Below are positions 41,240 through 50,852 of a stretch of DNA of 64,000 nt, in pieces. The stretch comes from Actinomycetota bacterium. GTDB lineage: Bacteria; Actinomycetota; Aquicultoria; Subteraquimicrobiales; UBA9087. The notes under the pieces are model-generated. The model was not told the origin of the DNA, searched no databases, and worked only from the letters and a program-made list of their open reading frames with translations. The position numbers and the translations under genes were made by a program. Location of the stretch: contig JASEEZ010000001.1 of NCBI GenBank assembly GCA_030019215.1, positions 80,588-144,587 on the forward strand. The letters are read 5' to 3'. Within the stretch, counting starts at the first letter, position 1, and each line of letters begins with the position of its first letter.

Positions 41240-41938
41240 TCAACGGGAAATTGCTCTTCTCAAACCCCTGATCGCCTCCGCTATATCAAAATGATTAAAG
41301 ACGGCGGAGCCAGCAACCAGTATATCTGCTCCCGCCTTCACTACATCCAGAGCATTCTCGGGGCAAATCCCGCCATCGACCTCGATCTCGACTGAAAGGT
41401 TTCGCTCTTTGATCATATCCCTCAAAAGACAGATTTTCTTCAATGACTGCGGAATGAACTCCTGTCCTCCAAAACCGGGGTTGACGGTCATCACAAGGGC
41501 AAAATCTATCTCGTCCAAGACGTTGGCCAGATTCGTCAAAGCGGTGGCTGGATTCAGGGCCACTCCCACCTTAACCCCGTCGTAGGACTTAATCCTCTGA
41601 ATGACCCGATGAAGATGCGTGCAGGCTTCGAGATGGACCGAAAGAAGATTTGCCCCGGCCCCGATGAAATCCTCGATGTAAAATTCGGGATTCGCGATCA
41701 TCAAATGTACATCAAGGGGGAGCTTCGTACATCGCTTGACCGCAGAAACGACTAAGGGACCTACGGTAATATTGGGCACAAAGTGGCCATCCATCACATC
41801 GACATGGATATAGTCCGCCCCGGCCTTCTCGGCCTTCTTTACCTGTTCGCACAGGGCTGTAAAATCGGCGGAAAGAATCGACGGAGCGATCTTTGTCCCT
41901 CTTCGCCCCGCCGATGGCGGGGTAAATTTACGTTCCAC
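41240..41938 (-). CDS. rpe: Ribulose-phosphate 3-epimerase
   Basis: TIM-barrel epimerase of the pentose phosphate pathway. KIAPSILSADFTALCEQV, HVDVMDGHFVPNITVG, DVHLMIANPE, MTVNPGFGGQEFIPQSL and EVDGGICPENA are all present. The frame is open to 42088, but the upstream 50 residues are coded by palindromic repeats; GTG at 41938 with AAGGGG six bases before is the likely start, giving 232 aa. A family-1 palindrome still lies in frame (FTPPSAGRRG) just before the first strand. Confidence 0.94.
   Translation of the reverse strand: MERKFTPPSAGRRGTKIAPSILSADFTALCEQVKKAEKAGADYIHVDVMDGHFVPNITVGPLVVSAVKRCTKLPLDVHLMIANPEFYIEDFIGAGANLLSVHLEACTHLHRVIQRIKSYDGVKVGVALNPATALTNLANVLDEIDFALVMTVNPGFGGQEFIPQSLKKICLLRDMIKERNLSVEIEVDGGICPENALDVVKAGADILVAGSAVFNHFDIAEAIRGLRRAISR
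41906..41922. repeat. Family-1 palindrome at the rpe N-terminus
   Basis: CCCCGCCGATGGCGGGG, encoding T-P-P-S-A-G immediately before the conserved KIAPSILSAD start of the enzyme. Confidence 0.75.
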
Positions 41939-42177
41939 GGGAATCCCCTTAAACTCCTTTCGAAATTGCAGAGGTGGAGCCCCACGGACTGATGTCCGTG
42001 GCACCTCCACATGCTTCGTCAGGGCGGAACCCTTCCGAAGCGTACCCGCCTTCGCCGAGGCTACGGCGGGGTACCCTTTTCGCTTCATCCCCGCACTTAC
42101 GTACGGGGCTTTCGCGAAGGAGGGTAAAAGAATTTTAGCATCAAGTCTCAGTTCAATTCAAGGAAAACAGGCGAAAC
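41939..42177. repeat. Palindrome cluster in the rsmB-rpe gap
   Basis: Two hairpins: GAGGTGGAGCCCCACGGACT with its reverse arm (41971-42010) and GTACCCGCC ... GGCGGGGTAC (42042-42074). A frame is open across most of it in line with rpe, but the coded residues match nothing in the epimerase family. Confidence 0.65.
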
Positions 42178-43644
42178 TCAACTTCGGAGAAGTCGAGCTA
42201 TAAACATTCCATCGGTTCCATGTTTGTGGGGAAGAAGTTGAAACCCACCGTCAAAATTTGAATCCTGTGGCATATCCGGGACATCATCCAAGGAAAACTC
42301 TGGGTGCCCCTTCAAAAAACCCTTCACAACCTCGGTAGTTTCCTTCCTAGAGATGGTGCAAACAGAATAGACCAAAACCCCACCGGGCTTGACAAACCCT
42401 GCGGCGGACTCCAGTAGTCTCACTTGCAAACGAGAAAGTTCCTTGATCTGACCGAGGTTTTTTCGCCACCTGGAGTCAGGGCGTTTGGCCAGAACTCCCA
42501 AACCCGAACAGGGGGCATCCACCAAGATCCTGTCCACCGGCTCTTTGATTACCCCTCCCAAGAGGGTACCATCGGCCTCAACTGTAGCTACAATCTCCAC
42601 CCCCAGCTGCTTGCAGGTTCTCCTGAGCAACCTCAAACGCTGAGCATGAATATCCACGGCGATGATCAAACCCTGGTTCCCCATCAATTGGGCAAGGTGG
42701 GTGGTCTTTCCCCCGGGAGCAGCACACACATCCAGAATCGTCTCACCGGCCTGAGGAGCTACAACTCGGCTCACCAAAATGGAGCTCTCACCTTGAACCG
42801 TAAACAAGCCCTGCTTGAACTCGGGAAGATTCAAAACCGATCTTCCTTCTCTGATGATGAGAGCCTCGGGGATCAGTTCGCTTCGAACAACCTTTAACTT
42901 TCTTTTCTCGAGAAGGGGGATTAGCTTTTCGGGGGATGTTTTTAGGGTGTTCACCCGCACTGAAAGCTTTGGGCGAAGATTATTTGCCTGACACAACTTC
43001 TCGGTCTCCTTCAAGCCTAACTCCTTCACCCACATCTTCACCATCCATCTGGGGTGCGAATACTTCAGCGAGATGAAATCGACGGGATTCTTATTGAAAT
43101 CGGGCCAGGGGAGTTCGTCTTTCTTGGTGGCTACCCGTCTCAAAACGGCATTTACGAAATTCGCTATGCGCGGTGGGAAAAACTTCTTGGCCAGCTTCAC
43201 CGACTCATTGCAGGCTGCATGAGCGGGGATTCTCTCGGTAAAAATCAATTGGTAGCCACCCATCCTCAGAATGTCCAAAGCCAGCGGGGAAACAGACTCC
43301 AAGCCATGAGGCAAAAATCGACCAATTATCCAATCCAGAGTGCCCTCCGACCTCAGCGTCCCATAGACAATCTCCGTTGCCAAAGCTCGGTCGCGAGCAG
43401 AAAGACTGCTCTCACTGAGCATATGAGGCAGAAGGATGTTGGCATAGCCCTCCGTTTGATGAACCCTGTGAATTGCCTCCAGAGCCAACTCCCTGGCCGT
43501 CCTTTTGGGCTGACTTGTCCCATCCCGCCATTGGCGGGGCCCAGTCCTTGCTTGTTCGCGGCCGGCTGGTTGCCTTTTCGCTTTTTGTCCTTTGTCGCTC
43601 GCCGTCCGCCGTCCGCCGACCGTCCTTCGTCTATCCGCCTTCAT
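42178..43644 (-). CDS. rsmB: 16S rRNA (cytosine-967-C5)-methyltransferase
   Basis: NusB-like RNA-binding domain (about 45-175 of the 488-aa form) and a Rossmann methyltransferase with SAM motif DVCAAPGGKTTHLAQ and the catalytic Cys residues in VDAPCSGLGVL and YSVCTISRKE. The frame is open to 43743 but that part is an R1 repeat end; ATG at 43644 with AAGGA six bases upstream is the likely start. The first 40 residues (MKADRRRTVGGRRT...) are coded by CGCCGTC heptamer repeats and a family-1-like palindrome (43523-43539), so the conserved protein starts near ARELALEAIHRV. Confidence 0.93.
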   Translation of the reverse strand: MKADRRRTVGGRRTASDKGQKAKRQPAGREQARTGPRQWRDGTSQPKRTARELALEAIHRVHQTEGYANILLPHMLSESSLSARDRALATEIVYGTLRSEGTLDWIIGRFLPHGLESVSPLALDILRMGGYQLIFTERIPAHAACNESVKLAKKFFPPRIANFVNAVLRRVATKKDELPWPDFNKNPVDFISLKYSHPRWMVKMWVKELGLKETEKLCQANNLRPKLSVRVNTLKTSPEKLIPLLEKRKLKVVRSELIPEALIIREGRSVLNLPEFKQGLFTVQGESSILVSRVVAPQAGETILDVCAAPGGKTTHLAQLMGNQGLIIAVDIHAQRLRLLRRTCKQLGVEIVATVEADGTLLGGVIKEPVDRILVDAPCSGLGVLAKRPDSRWRKNLGQIKELSRLQVRLLESAAGFVKPGGVLVYSVCTISRKETTEVVKGFLKGHPEFSLDDVPDMPQDSNFDGGFQLLPHKHGTDGMFIARLLRS

Positions 43645-43713
43645 TTCCCGTCCTTCGCCCCGCTCGCTAGCTTTCATCCTCCACCGGATACCGAGTACAT
43701 CAACTTCCCAGTT

Positions 43714-43865
43714 GAACTTTTGCGTTCTTAGAAAAAACCTCACTCATTCTGGCCGTACTGCACCTGCCCCGTGTCCCGACTTGTCGGGATTTTCGGGGTG
43801 TTTTCGGAGGTCTGGCCTTTGCCAAAATCAATTGTTTGCCCATAGTTTAAAAGCGCAAAAGTTTA
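43714..43865. repeat. R1 MITE-like element, copy c (152 bp)
   Basis: Left end GAACTTTTGCGTTCTTA, right end TTAAAAGCGCAAAAGTTTA, inverted to each other; contains GGAGGTCTGGCCTTTGCC. It sits between rsmB and fmt, and its right end codes the last fmt codons and stop. Confidence 0.8.
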
Positions 43866-44800
43866 CTTCCCAGCTTTTCTCCCGCTTTAACTTCGTGTCC
43901 CCGACAAAACTCCGTCGCCGTCATCGCCTGCCTGCCCTCAAGTTGAACCCGGCTCACCAGAAGCTCTCCTTGACCACAGGCAACTACAAATCCCCTCCTC
44001 GCATCGACCTCGAGGACAATCCCCGGTTTTAGGTCCTCCCGACTCGATACCCCACTCAGAGCCTCCCATATCTTCAACCGCTTCCCCTTATAAAATGTGT
44101 ACGCCCCCGGCTGAGGGTTCAATGCCCGAATGAGATTTCGAACGCTCTCCGCGGAAAGAGACCAGTCGATGAAGGCCTCTTCCTTCGCCACCTTTGGAGC
44201 ATAAGTAGCGATCTTCTCATCCTGCTCCACCGGAGTTATCGCTTCCCTCGATAGGCCCTCGATGGTCGTCAGAAGGAGTTCTGCTCCCAACCTCGAAAGC
44301 CTCTCGCTTAAATCCCCAGCGGTATCATCGGGGCCAACAGGAACGGCGGATTGCAAGAGGATATCCCCCATATCCAGGCCCTCGTCCATAAAAATCGTCG
44401 TAACACCGGTTATTTCACAGCCATCCATTATCGCTCTCTGGATAGGAGCCGCGCCACGATACTTGGGGAGAAGAGAGGCATGAACATTCACACAGCCGTA
44501 TCTGGGCAAACGCAAAAGCCAACCGGGAATTATTTGCCCGTAAGCGACGACGACCACCAGATCCGGCCTCAGCTCATCAATCTTCCGCTTAAAGCTCTCA
44601 TCGTTCAAAGTCGACGGTTGCAGGACGGGTAGGTGATTTTCCGATGCCAATTCCTTGACGGGAGAAGGAGAAAGATGAAGGTGTCTTCCCTTGGGGCGAT
44701 CCGGCTGGGTGACCACCGCTACTATCTCGTGTTCGCTCTCGAGAAGACCCCGAAGGCTCGGCACCGCAAATTCCGGTGTACCCATGAAGACTATCCTCAA
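43847..44800 (-). CDS. fmt: Methionyl-tRNA formyltransferase
   Basis: About 317 aa; formylates initiator Met-tRNA. MRIVFMGTPEFAVPSL, NVHASLLPKYRGAAPIQRAI (catalytic Asn-x-His) and the downstream DEGLDMGDI segment are present, with the C-terminal OB domain. TTG at 44800 follows GGAGG by nine bases and is preferred over GTG at 44809. The last residues (SKLLRF) and the stop come from an R1 element terminal repeat. It follows the nitroreductase gene. Confidence 0.95.
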   Translation of the reverse strand: MRIVFMGTPEFAVPSLRGLLESEHEIVAVVTQPDRPKGRHLHLSPSPVKELASENHLPVLQPSTLNDESFKRKIDELRPDLVVVVAYGQIIPGWLLRLPRYGCVNVHASLLPKYRGAAPIQRAIMDGCEITGVTTIFMDEGLDMGDILLQSAVPVGPDDTAGDLSERLSRLGAELLLTTIEGLSREAITPVEQDEKIATYAPKVAKEEAFIDWSLSAESVRNLIRALNPQPGAYTFYKGKRLKIWEALSGVSSREDLKPGIVLEVDARRGFVVACGQGELLVSRVQLEGRQAMTATEFCRGHEVKAGEKLGSKLLRF

Positions 44801-44805
44801 GCAAA

Positions 44806-45450
44806 TCACCCTCCGCGAGGAGATCCCTTCAGCTTCTCCAGAATCCTCCCGATCGGCCTCAAGAGAATTCCAGTCACCTTGCCCATGACCGAAAGAGGAC
44901 CAGCCTTCATAGATCGAGAAACCAAACCGGATGCCTTGCCCGGGGTAAAGGAATTAAGGCTAGTGACCTCCTCCAGATCCAGACGCGGTGGGGGCTTGGG
45001 GATCTCGGCGGGATAGCCCAAAGTAACCAGCCCCACCACGGCAAAATGATCGGGTATGTTTAGGATCTCCTTGACTCGCTCTTCATCGTATATTCCAATC
45101 CAACAACTCCCCAGACCGAGAGCATGAGCCGCGATCATCAAGTTCTCCCCCGCTAAAGAACAATCAATCTTATACCAGTCCGATTTTCTCGTATCCCCGC
45201 AGATGACGATGAGAACGGGGACTTCCGAAACGTGATGGGACTTGAGAAAATAAAATCTAGCCCCTCTCCCTATCTCCTCCTTCAAACGAGGATCGGTGAC
45301 CACCACAAATCTCCAGGGCTGCAGATTTCCCCCAGTGGGAGCCCAACGAGCCACATCGAGAATTTGTAAAATGGTCTCCCTTGAAACAGCCTTCTCTTTG
45401 TATCTTCGGACGCTTCGGCGAGACTTTATTAGATGTAGCAGGTCAGTCAT
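44806..45450 (-). CDS. Nitroreductase family protein
   Basis: 214 aa, FMN-dependent oxidoreductase fold. SRRSVRRYKEKAVSRETI and ARWAPTGGNLQPWRFVVV are the FMN-binding N-terminal motifs; ALGLGSCWIGIYDEERVKEIL follows. A C-terminal tail of about 45 residues (SVMGKVTGILLRPIGRILEKLKG) is extra. ATG at 45450 overlaps the def stop (ATGACTGA). Substrate unknown. Confidence 0.9.
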   Translation of the reverse strand: MTDLLHLIKSRRSVRRYKEKAVSRETILQILDVARWAPTGGNLQPWRFVVVTDPRLKEEIGRGARFYFLKSHHVSEVPVLIVICGDTRKSDWYKIDCSLAGENLMIAAHALGLGSCWIGIYDEERVKEILNIPDHFAVVGLVTLGYPAEIPKPPPRLDLEEVTSLNSFTPGKASGLVSRSMKAGPLSVMGKVTGILLRPIGRILEKLKGSPRGG

Positions 45451-45973
45451 GAGATCCCCGGCGGAGAATTTCCTGTTGAGGAACGGTTTGGGCAAATCCG
45501 CTCATTTGCTGCAGAGTCTTTCTGCGTTCAGCCTTGCTCATCCGATCAAGGATGAGGATGCCATCAAGATGATCCACTTCATGCTGGATGACCCTGGCCA
45601 ATAATCCCTCCGCCCTAAACTCCACCTTTTTCCCCTCCGGTGTGAGTGCTCTCACTTTTATCTTCTCTGAACGCTTTATGGGCACTTTGATGTCGGGGAC
45701 GCTCAAACACCCTTCTTCCTCTTCTTCCGTCTTCTTGCTTCGCCAGACTATCTCCGGATTGATGTAGGAGACGAGGCCCTCACCTAGATCAAATATAAAT
45801 ACTCGTTTGAGAACACCAACCTGAGGGGCAGCCAATCCTATGCCCTGTGCATCGTACATGATCTCGGCCAAGTTCTTGATCAGATCCCTGATTCCATGAT
45901 CCACTTCCCTTACCGGAAGCGACTTCTCATTTAACGCCGGATCGCCAAATCTCCTTATAGATAAAACAGCCAT
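45443..45973 (-). CDS. def: Peptide deformylase
   Basis: 176 aa. Removes the N-formyl group from new proteins. The three family motifs are present: GIGLAAPQVGVL, EEGCLSVPDI and QHEVDHLDGILI (metal ligands Cys, His, His and catalytic Glu). ATG at 45973 has GGAGG five bases upstream. Runs def - nitroreductase - fmt. Confidence 0.96.
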   Translation of the reverse strand: MAVLSIRRFGDPALNEKSLPVREVDHGIRDLIKNLAEIMYDAQGIGLAAPQVGVLKRVFIFDLGEGLVSYINPEIVWRSKKTEEEEEGCLSVPDIKVPIKRSEKIKVRALTPEGKKVEFRAEGLLARVIQHEVDHLDGILILDRMSKAERRKTLQQMSGFAQTVPQQEILRRGSHD

Positions 45974-45993
45974 GTCTTCCTCCACCTAAAAGT

Positions 45994-46033
45994 GAACTTT
46001 TGCGTTCTTAGAGAAGAAAGCCTCATTCATGCC
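45994..46033. repeat. R1 MITE-like element, copy d (left end only)
   Basis: GAACTTTTGCGTTCTTA followed by GAGAAGAAAGCCTCATTCAT, matching the left ends of copies a and c; no right end found before priA. Confidence 0.7.
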
Positions 46034-46065
46034 AAACACTTTAAGATTCAACCCCACCATCCACG

Positions 46066-48576
46066 CTATAGCATCCAGACCGGGTCCACATCGATGGAAA
46101 TATTCACATCCTCCGCACAATCTTCGGGCAACAGCCGCCTAAAATTCTCCCTTAAGAAACCTTTGACCACAGCAGGATCGCCTACCTTCAAGATTATATG
46201 CCATCTGAACTTGTTTTTTATCTTGGGGAGCGGAGCCGGAGCCGGACCAAGCATGCCCACCAGGCCATCGAGTTTAACCGAGGTGAGAAACTTACCCGCC
46301 TCACTCGCCGCCTTCTCCGTCCGAGCTTCATCCCTTCCCGAGATAAGGATGTTGACCAGATGGCAGAAGGGGGGATAGAGCAGCTCCTCCCTCAAGGGCA
46401 GCTCCTGAGAGTAAAAGTGATCATAATCGCCCTGGGTTAGAGCCTGGATAGCATAGCTCTCGGGCAAATAGGTTTGGACAATGACCCTGCCGGGGCGTTT
46501 TCCTCGACCTGCCCTTCCGCTCACCTGCATCAGCAATTGAAAAGTCCTCTCACCAGCTCGAAAATCGGGAAGGTTCAGAGCTGTATCGGCATTGATGACT
46601 CCCACCAAAGTAACCTCGGGAAAATCCAGGCCCTTGGCGATCATCTGGGTGCCCAAAAGCACACTCACCTCTCGGCTCTGGAACTCCATCAACCTCCTAC
46701 GATGCGATTCTCTCCGGGTGGTGGTATCAGCATCCATTCTTATCACAGCAAGTTCCGGGAAGAACCTCTTCAGCTCGTTTTCGACCTTTTGAGTCCCCAC
46801 GCCGAAATACCCAATTCTATAACCACCACATCGGGGACAAATTTCGGGAGCCGGTGCCACATAATTGCAGTGATGACACTTCAAAACCCTTTTGTCGGCA
46901 TGATAAGTCAAGGAAACGGCACACTTTTTACATTTTAGCACCAAACCACATTCCCTGCATAGGATGAAGCTGGAAAACCCCCGCCTGTTCAGAAAGAGGA
47001 TCATCTTCCCCCGTGACCTTATGCACTCTTCCATCGCCTCTCGGAGACGCAAACTGAAGATGCCACGGTTACCGTTCTTCGTCTCATCGCGCATGTCCAC
47101 TATCTCGATGTCAGGTAAAGGTCTATCCTCGATTCTCCTTGTCAACCTGGCCAGCTTGAACTGTCCTCTTTCGGCGCAGAACTTACTCTCCACAGCCGGG
47201 GTGGCGCTCCCCAAGATCACACAGGCGCCGCTCAACTGTGCCCTCTTCAATGCAACCTCACGGGCATGATATCTGGGATTCCGATTTTGCTTGTACGTGG
47301 TCTCGTGTTCTTCGTCCACAATGATCAATCCCAGGTTTCGAAGGGGGGCAAAGAGCGCAGAGCGGGCCCCAACCACGACCTTGAAATCTCCCTCCTTTAT
47401 CCTTCTCCACTGGTCAAACCTTTCTCCCATTCCAAGACCGCTATGAAGAACTGCCACGATTTCACCGAATCTTGCCCGGAATCGATGAACAGTCTGAGGG
47501 GTGAGAGCGATCTCGGAAACGAGAACGATGGCCGTTTTCCCCTTCGATAGGGCGTGGGCGATGGCCTGCAGATAAACCTCCGTCTTGCCGCTTCCGGTAA
47601 CCCCTTGCAAAAGAAGGGTGGCCGAAATACCCTTGTCCAAAACATCTTTCACCTCACCCACGGCTTTCTCTTGTTCGCCGGTCAAGCTCGTGGGGAGCCG
47701 AACGACCTCAGGATAGTAGAAATCCAGTTCCCGAAAGGTAGAGTATTCAAAAAGCTCAACGAGACTCTTGGTCACCAGAGAACTCAGAGAAGCACGCGGG
47801 GCATCGGCCAAGGAAAGTAGTTCGTGAACGGGCATTTGCTCGCCCTCCAGGAGTATCTCCAGAATTCTCTGTTGCTTGGGGGCCCTTGTCGTGAGATCGG
47901 AAACGACCTCCCTTGCCCTCGCCGGTGAGACCCCCAGCCTTATCCATTGTTCATGTTTGATATCAACCTTGGGCTCACTGACACAATACTTTCTGGAGAC
48001 AAAGCCTTCTCCCTCAAGCTCGCCGATGAGGGAGGATGTCCGCTTTCCGAATGTCTTCCTGAGGGCTCCCGGGGAAGCCTTCCCGCCAAGCTCGGCCATC
48101 TTCCGCAGTACCTCTCGTCGTTGGCGAGCAGAGGCGGGAACCTTCTCGAGTAATTTACCGATGTCACCGTTCAGCAAAATATGTTGAGATACCCTCCTTC
48201 CCCTCCCGGGAGGAAGAGCAAGTTTAAGAGCCTCACCCAACGTGGAAAGGTAATAATCGGCGACCCAGCGGCAAAGATCGACCATCTCTCGATCGAAGGC
48301 GGGAGTCTCCTCGATGACCTCCCTGATTGGGCTGAGTCGCGGAAATAAACGTTCTGAGGTCAAAGCGATGACGTAACCTACCCTCAAGCTCGGACCAAAG
48401 GGGACCAAAACCGTGGAGCCTATATCAACCTTAGTGGATAGGGCAGAAGGGATGATGTATTCAAAGGGATGATCGACTTCCCGTACGGGGATATCAATAA
48501 TAACCTGGGCATAGCGCTGCTCTGGAGTCAATGGGTGCGGTCCTCCATCAAGATATTTCCCGTTGATTATAACCAA
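46066..48576 (-). CDS. priA: Primosomal protein N' (replication restart helicase PriA)
   Basis: 836 aa. N-terminal 3'-DNA-binding region (YAQVIIDIPVREVDHPFEYI), helicase Walker A LLQGVTGSGKTEVYLQAI, DEEH box, and eight zinc cysteines in CRECGLVLKCKKC ... CHHC ... CPRCG, followed by helicase lobe 2 (MDADTTTRRESHRRRL, SGRAGRGKRPG). Two starts have good ribosome sites: TTG at 48576 (GGGGGAG) and TTG at 48531 (GGAGG); the second fits the family better. Confidence 0.95.
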   Translation of the reverse strand: MVIINGKYLDGGPHPLTPEQRYAQVIIDIPVREVDHPFEYIIPSALSTKVDIGSTVLVPFGPSLRVGYVIALTSERLFPRLSPIREVIEETPAFDREMVDLCRWVADYYLSTLGEALKLALPPGRGRRVSQHILLNGDIGKLLEKVPASARQRREVLRKMAELGGKASPGALRKTFGKRTSSLIGELEGEGFVSRKYCVSEPKVDIKHEQWIRLGVSPARAREVVSDLTTRAPKQQRILEILLEGEQMPVHELLSLADAPRASLSSLVTKSLVELFEYSTFRELDFYYPEVVRLPTSLTGEQEKAVGEVKDVLDKGISATLLLQGVTGSGKTEVYLQAIAHALSKGKTAIVLVSEIALTPQTVHRFRARFGEIVAVLHSGLGMGERFDQWRRIKEGDFKVVVGARSALFAPLRNLGLIIVDEEHETTYKQNRNPRYHAREVALKRAQLSGACVILGSATPAVESKFCAERGQFKLARLTRRIEDRPLPDIEIVDMRDETKNGNRGIFSLRLREAMEECIRSRGKMILFLNRRGFSSFILCRECGLVLKCKKCAVSLTYHADKRVLKCHHCNYVAPAPEICPRCGGYRIGYFGVGTQKVENELKRFFPELAVIRMDADTTTRRESHRRRLMEFQSREVSVLLGTQMIAKGLDFPEVTLVGVINADTALNLPDFRAGERTFQLLMQVSGRAGRGKRPGRVIVQTYLPESYAIQALTQGDYDHFYSQELPLREELLYPPFCHLVNILISGRDEARTEKAASEAGKFLTSVKLDGLVGMLGPAPAPLPKIKNKFRWHIILKVGDPAVVKGFLRENFRRLLPEDCAEDVNISIDVDPVWML

Positions 48577-48612
48577 TTTCTGACTCCCCCGATAGACTCC
48601 AAGATTTCAACT

Positions 48613-48623
48613 TCTGATATAAT
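48613..48623 (+). promoter_or_regulatory. Extended -10 promoter of the RlpA-like gene
   Basis: TCTGATATAAT: perfect TATAAT (48618-48623) with TGn, 32 bp before the TTG start. No clear -35. Confidence 0.65.
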
Positions 48624-48654
48624 CTTTTCACCAACTAACTATGGAGGGTTGAGA

Positions 48655-49602
48655 TTGGCAATCCTTTCGCCCCCAGACGCACGTTTACCCCGTAAGACCT
48701 TCGGTCTCTTATGGGGTAAACGGAGTGCATACAAACATTGGGCTGTGTTGATTGGTCTTGTCCTTGTTTTCTCCTGCCTGTCCTTTCCCACCCACTCTTC
48801 CGCCGTCACCCAAAAGGAAGTCGAGAAAGCCAAGACGGAGGCTTCTCGAGTAGACAAGCGCCTCGCCGAAATCATTGAAGAGTACACCGAGGCAACCGAC
48901 GAGTTGGCAAAACTTCAAAGAACAATCGAGCAGAATCAAAAACTCCTCAAAGAAGCCGAGATGAAATTGAATCGTGCCGTTCAAAATCTAAACCGTCGAG
49001 TCGTCAATCTGTACAAGGAAAAGCCCACCACCCTGCTCACAACCCTTCTGCACAGCCAAGACCTTCGGGAATTCCTTCTCAAGCTCGACTTCCTGATCAG
49101 AATCGCTCAGCAAGATGCAAAGTTGGTGAACTCCCTGAAGAACTCCCAGAAGGAAGTGGAAAAGGCAATCACACAAATGGAGAGCGCAAGGTTGAAACAG
49201 GAAGAAGTCGTGGATAGACTTCAGCGCCTCAAAGATCAACTCCAAAAGGAATTAGAGGCAAAGCAAGATAAAGTCGCCCACCTTCAAAGAGAACTGGAGC
49301 GCCAGCGCAAAGCAGAGGAAATGGCCAGAAAACTCACTGCCAGGAGAATTTCCATCCCTCCCCCCTCTGGGAAAACCGAGGAAGGGTGGGCCAGTTGGTA
49401 TGGGATTGCGGGATATACCGCAGCTCACCGGACACTTCCCTTCAAGGCGAAAGTTAGGGTAACCAACCTCATTAATGGGAATCAGGTCGAGGTGACGATA
49501 GTGGATAGGGGACCCTTTACGTCTAGTCGAATCATTGACCTCTCCAGAGAGTCCTTCTCACAACTCGCTCCCCTAAGCCGGGGCTATGCTACGTGCGCCT
49601 AG
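48655..49602 (+). CDS. Secreted coiled-coil protein with C-terminal RlpA-like double-psi barrel, 3' frameshift
   Basis: About 315 aa. Signal/membrane segment (about 31-50), long coiled coil (about 52-225, Glu/Lys/Gln-rich heptads), then an RlpA-type domain ([60 protein letters not shown]). RlpA domains act on peptidoglycan. The domain normally ends G-x-A-x-V-R-(L/V)-x-V-L; here one G appears lost in ACGTGCGCC at about 49590-49597, and restoring it gives GYATVRLEVL ending at 49613. The TTG start follows GGAGG by seven bases. An in-frame hairpin lies at 48682-48722. Confidence 0.85.
   Translation: MAILSPPDARLPRKTFGLLWGKRSAYKHWAVLIGLVLVFSCLSFPTHSSAVTQKEVEKAKTEASRVDKRLAEIIEEYTEATDELAKLQRTIEQNQKLLKEAEMKLNRAVQNLNRRVVNLYKEKPTTLLTTLLHSQDLREFLLKLDFLIRIAQQDAKLVNSLKNSQKEVEKAITQMESARLKQEEVVDRLQRLKDQLQKELEAKQDKVAHLQRELERQRKAEEMARKLTARRISIPPPSGKTEEGWASWYGIAGYTAAHRTLPFKAKVRVTNLINGNQVEVTIVDRGPFTSSRIIDLSRESFSQLAPLSRGYATCA
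48682..48722. repeat. Long hairpin in the signal region of the RlpA-like gene
   Basis: CGTTTACCCC and GGGGTAAACG are perfect 10-bp arms; inside, GTAAGACC and GGTCTCTTA continue the stem around TTC. It codes the [16 protein letters not shown] stretch before the membrane segment. Confidence 0.65.
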
Positions 49603-50815
49603 AGGTTTTGTGACTCTTACAACCCGCTTCTTTCCTCAAAACATCAGCCTTGTCCATTCGTTCCCAGGTAAAATCCTTGTCGGTTCGGCCAAAGTGCCCG
49701 TAACAAGCGGTTTTCTTGTAAATCGGCCGCCTGAGATCCAAGTCTCTGATGATGGCCGCTGGACGGAGGTCGAAGTGCCCCATGATCAGTTCCTCTATCC
49801 ATTTCGGATCTATCTTCGCCGTCCCAAAGGTGTCCACCATGAGAGAAACGGGATGTGCCACCCCAATGGCGTAGGCGATTTGAACCTCGCACTTATCCGC
49901 CAACCCAGCTGCAACCACATTTTTGGCCACGTAACGAGCGGCATAAGCACCTGAGCGATCGACCTTCGTCGGATCCTTGCCCGAGAAGCAACCTCCTCCG
50001 TGACGGGCCATACCACCATATGTGTCGACGATGGTCTTTCGACCGGTTACCCCAGTATCTCCCATCGGTCCACCGACCTCAAATTTTCCAGTGGGATTAA
50101 CCAAGACCCTCACATTTTTGTAATCTATCAATTCCTCCGGAATGACCGGTTTTATAACGTGGTCGATCAAATCGGGCTTTATTATTTGATCGACCCCTAC
50201 ACCGGGCCGGTGTTGGGCAGAGATAAGAACTGTGCTCACCTTGAGGGGCTTTCCGTCCACATAATCCACTGTGACCTGTGTCTTTCCATCAGGCCTCAAG
50301 TACGGAAGTATCTTCGCCTTCCTCGCTTCAGCTAAGCGGTGGGCGAGTTTATGAGCCAGCATGATGGGCAAGGGCATGAGCTCAGGGGTCTCCCGGCAAG
50401 CGTAACCAAAGACCATACCTTGATCTCCCGCTCCAAGCTTATCCAGCTCCCCATCTTCTACCTCACCGGTTCTATCCTCCAGAGCATGGTTGACTCCCAC
50501 AGCAATGTCAGGTGACTGAGGATCGATGGAGGTAATCACACCACAGGTGTCGCAGTCAAAACCATACTTTGCCCTCGTATAACCGGCTTCTCGAATCGTC
50601 TGCCTGATGATTTGGGGAATCTCCACATAGGTGCTCGTGGTTATCTCACCCGCTACTACAGCCAGACCTGTGGTAACAAGAGCCTCACAGGCCACCCTCC
50701 CCATGGGATCTTCGGTGTAGATGGCATCCAGGATAGCATCGGATATTTGATCAGCGATTTTATCCGGATGCCCCTCCGTCACCGACTCCGAGGTAAACTG
50801 ATAGTGTTTCTTCAA
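49589..50815 (-). CDS. metK: S-adenosylmethionine synthetase
   Basis: 408 aa. [31 protein letters not shown] and [24 protein letters not shown] are the ATP/Met and phosphate-binding motifs; the P-loop-like motif has Cys where GGGAFSGKD is usual. TTG start with AGGAGGAG upstream. Regulated by the SAM-I riboswitch and terminator directly upstream. Confidence 0.97.
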   Translation of the reverse strand: MKKHYQFTSESVTEGHPDKIADQISDAILDAIYTEDPMGRVACEALVTTGLAVVAGEITTSTYVEIPQIIRQTIREAGYTRAKYGFDCDTCGVITSIDPQSPDIAVGVNHALEDRTGEVEDGELDKLGAGDQGMVFGYACRETPELMPLPIMLAHKLAHRLAEARKAKILPYLRPDGKTQVTVDYVDGKPLKVSTVLISAQHRPGVGVDQIIKPDLIDHVIKPVIPEELIDYKNVRVLVNPTGKFEVGGPMGDTGVTGRKTIVDTYGGMARHGGGCFSGKDPTKVDRSGAYAARYVAKNVVAAGLADKCEVQIAYAIGVAHPVSLMVDTFGTAKIDPKWIEELIMGHFDLRPAAIIRDLDLRRPIYKKTACYGHFGRTDKDFTWERMDKADVLRKEAGCKSHKTSRRT

Positions 50816-50852
50816 TTCGATCTCCTCCTCTTAAATGCTTTCCGATTTAAGC

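Noticed and set aside
42088..43743. Longest possible starts of rpe (42088) and rsmB (43743)
   Set aside because: The extra N-terminal residues are translated repeat DNA (palindromes, R1 end) and are absent from the enzyme families; internal starts have better ribosome sites.
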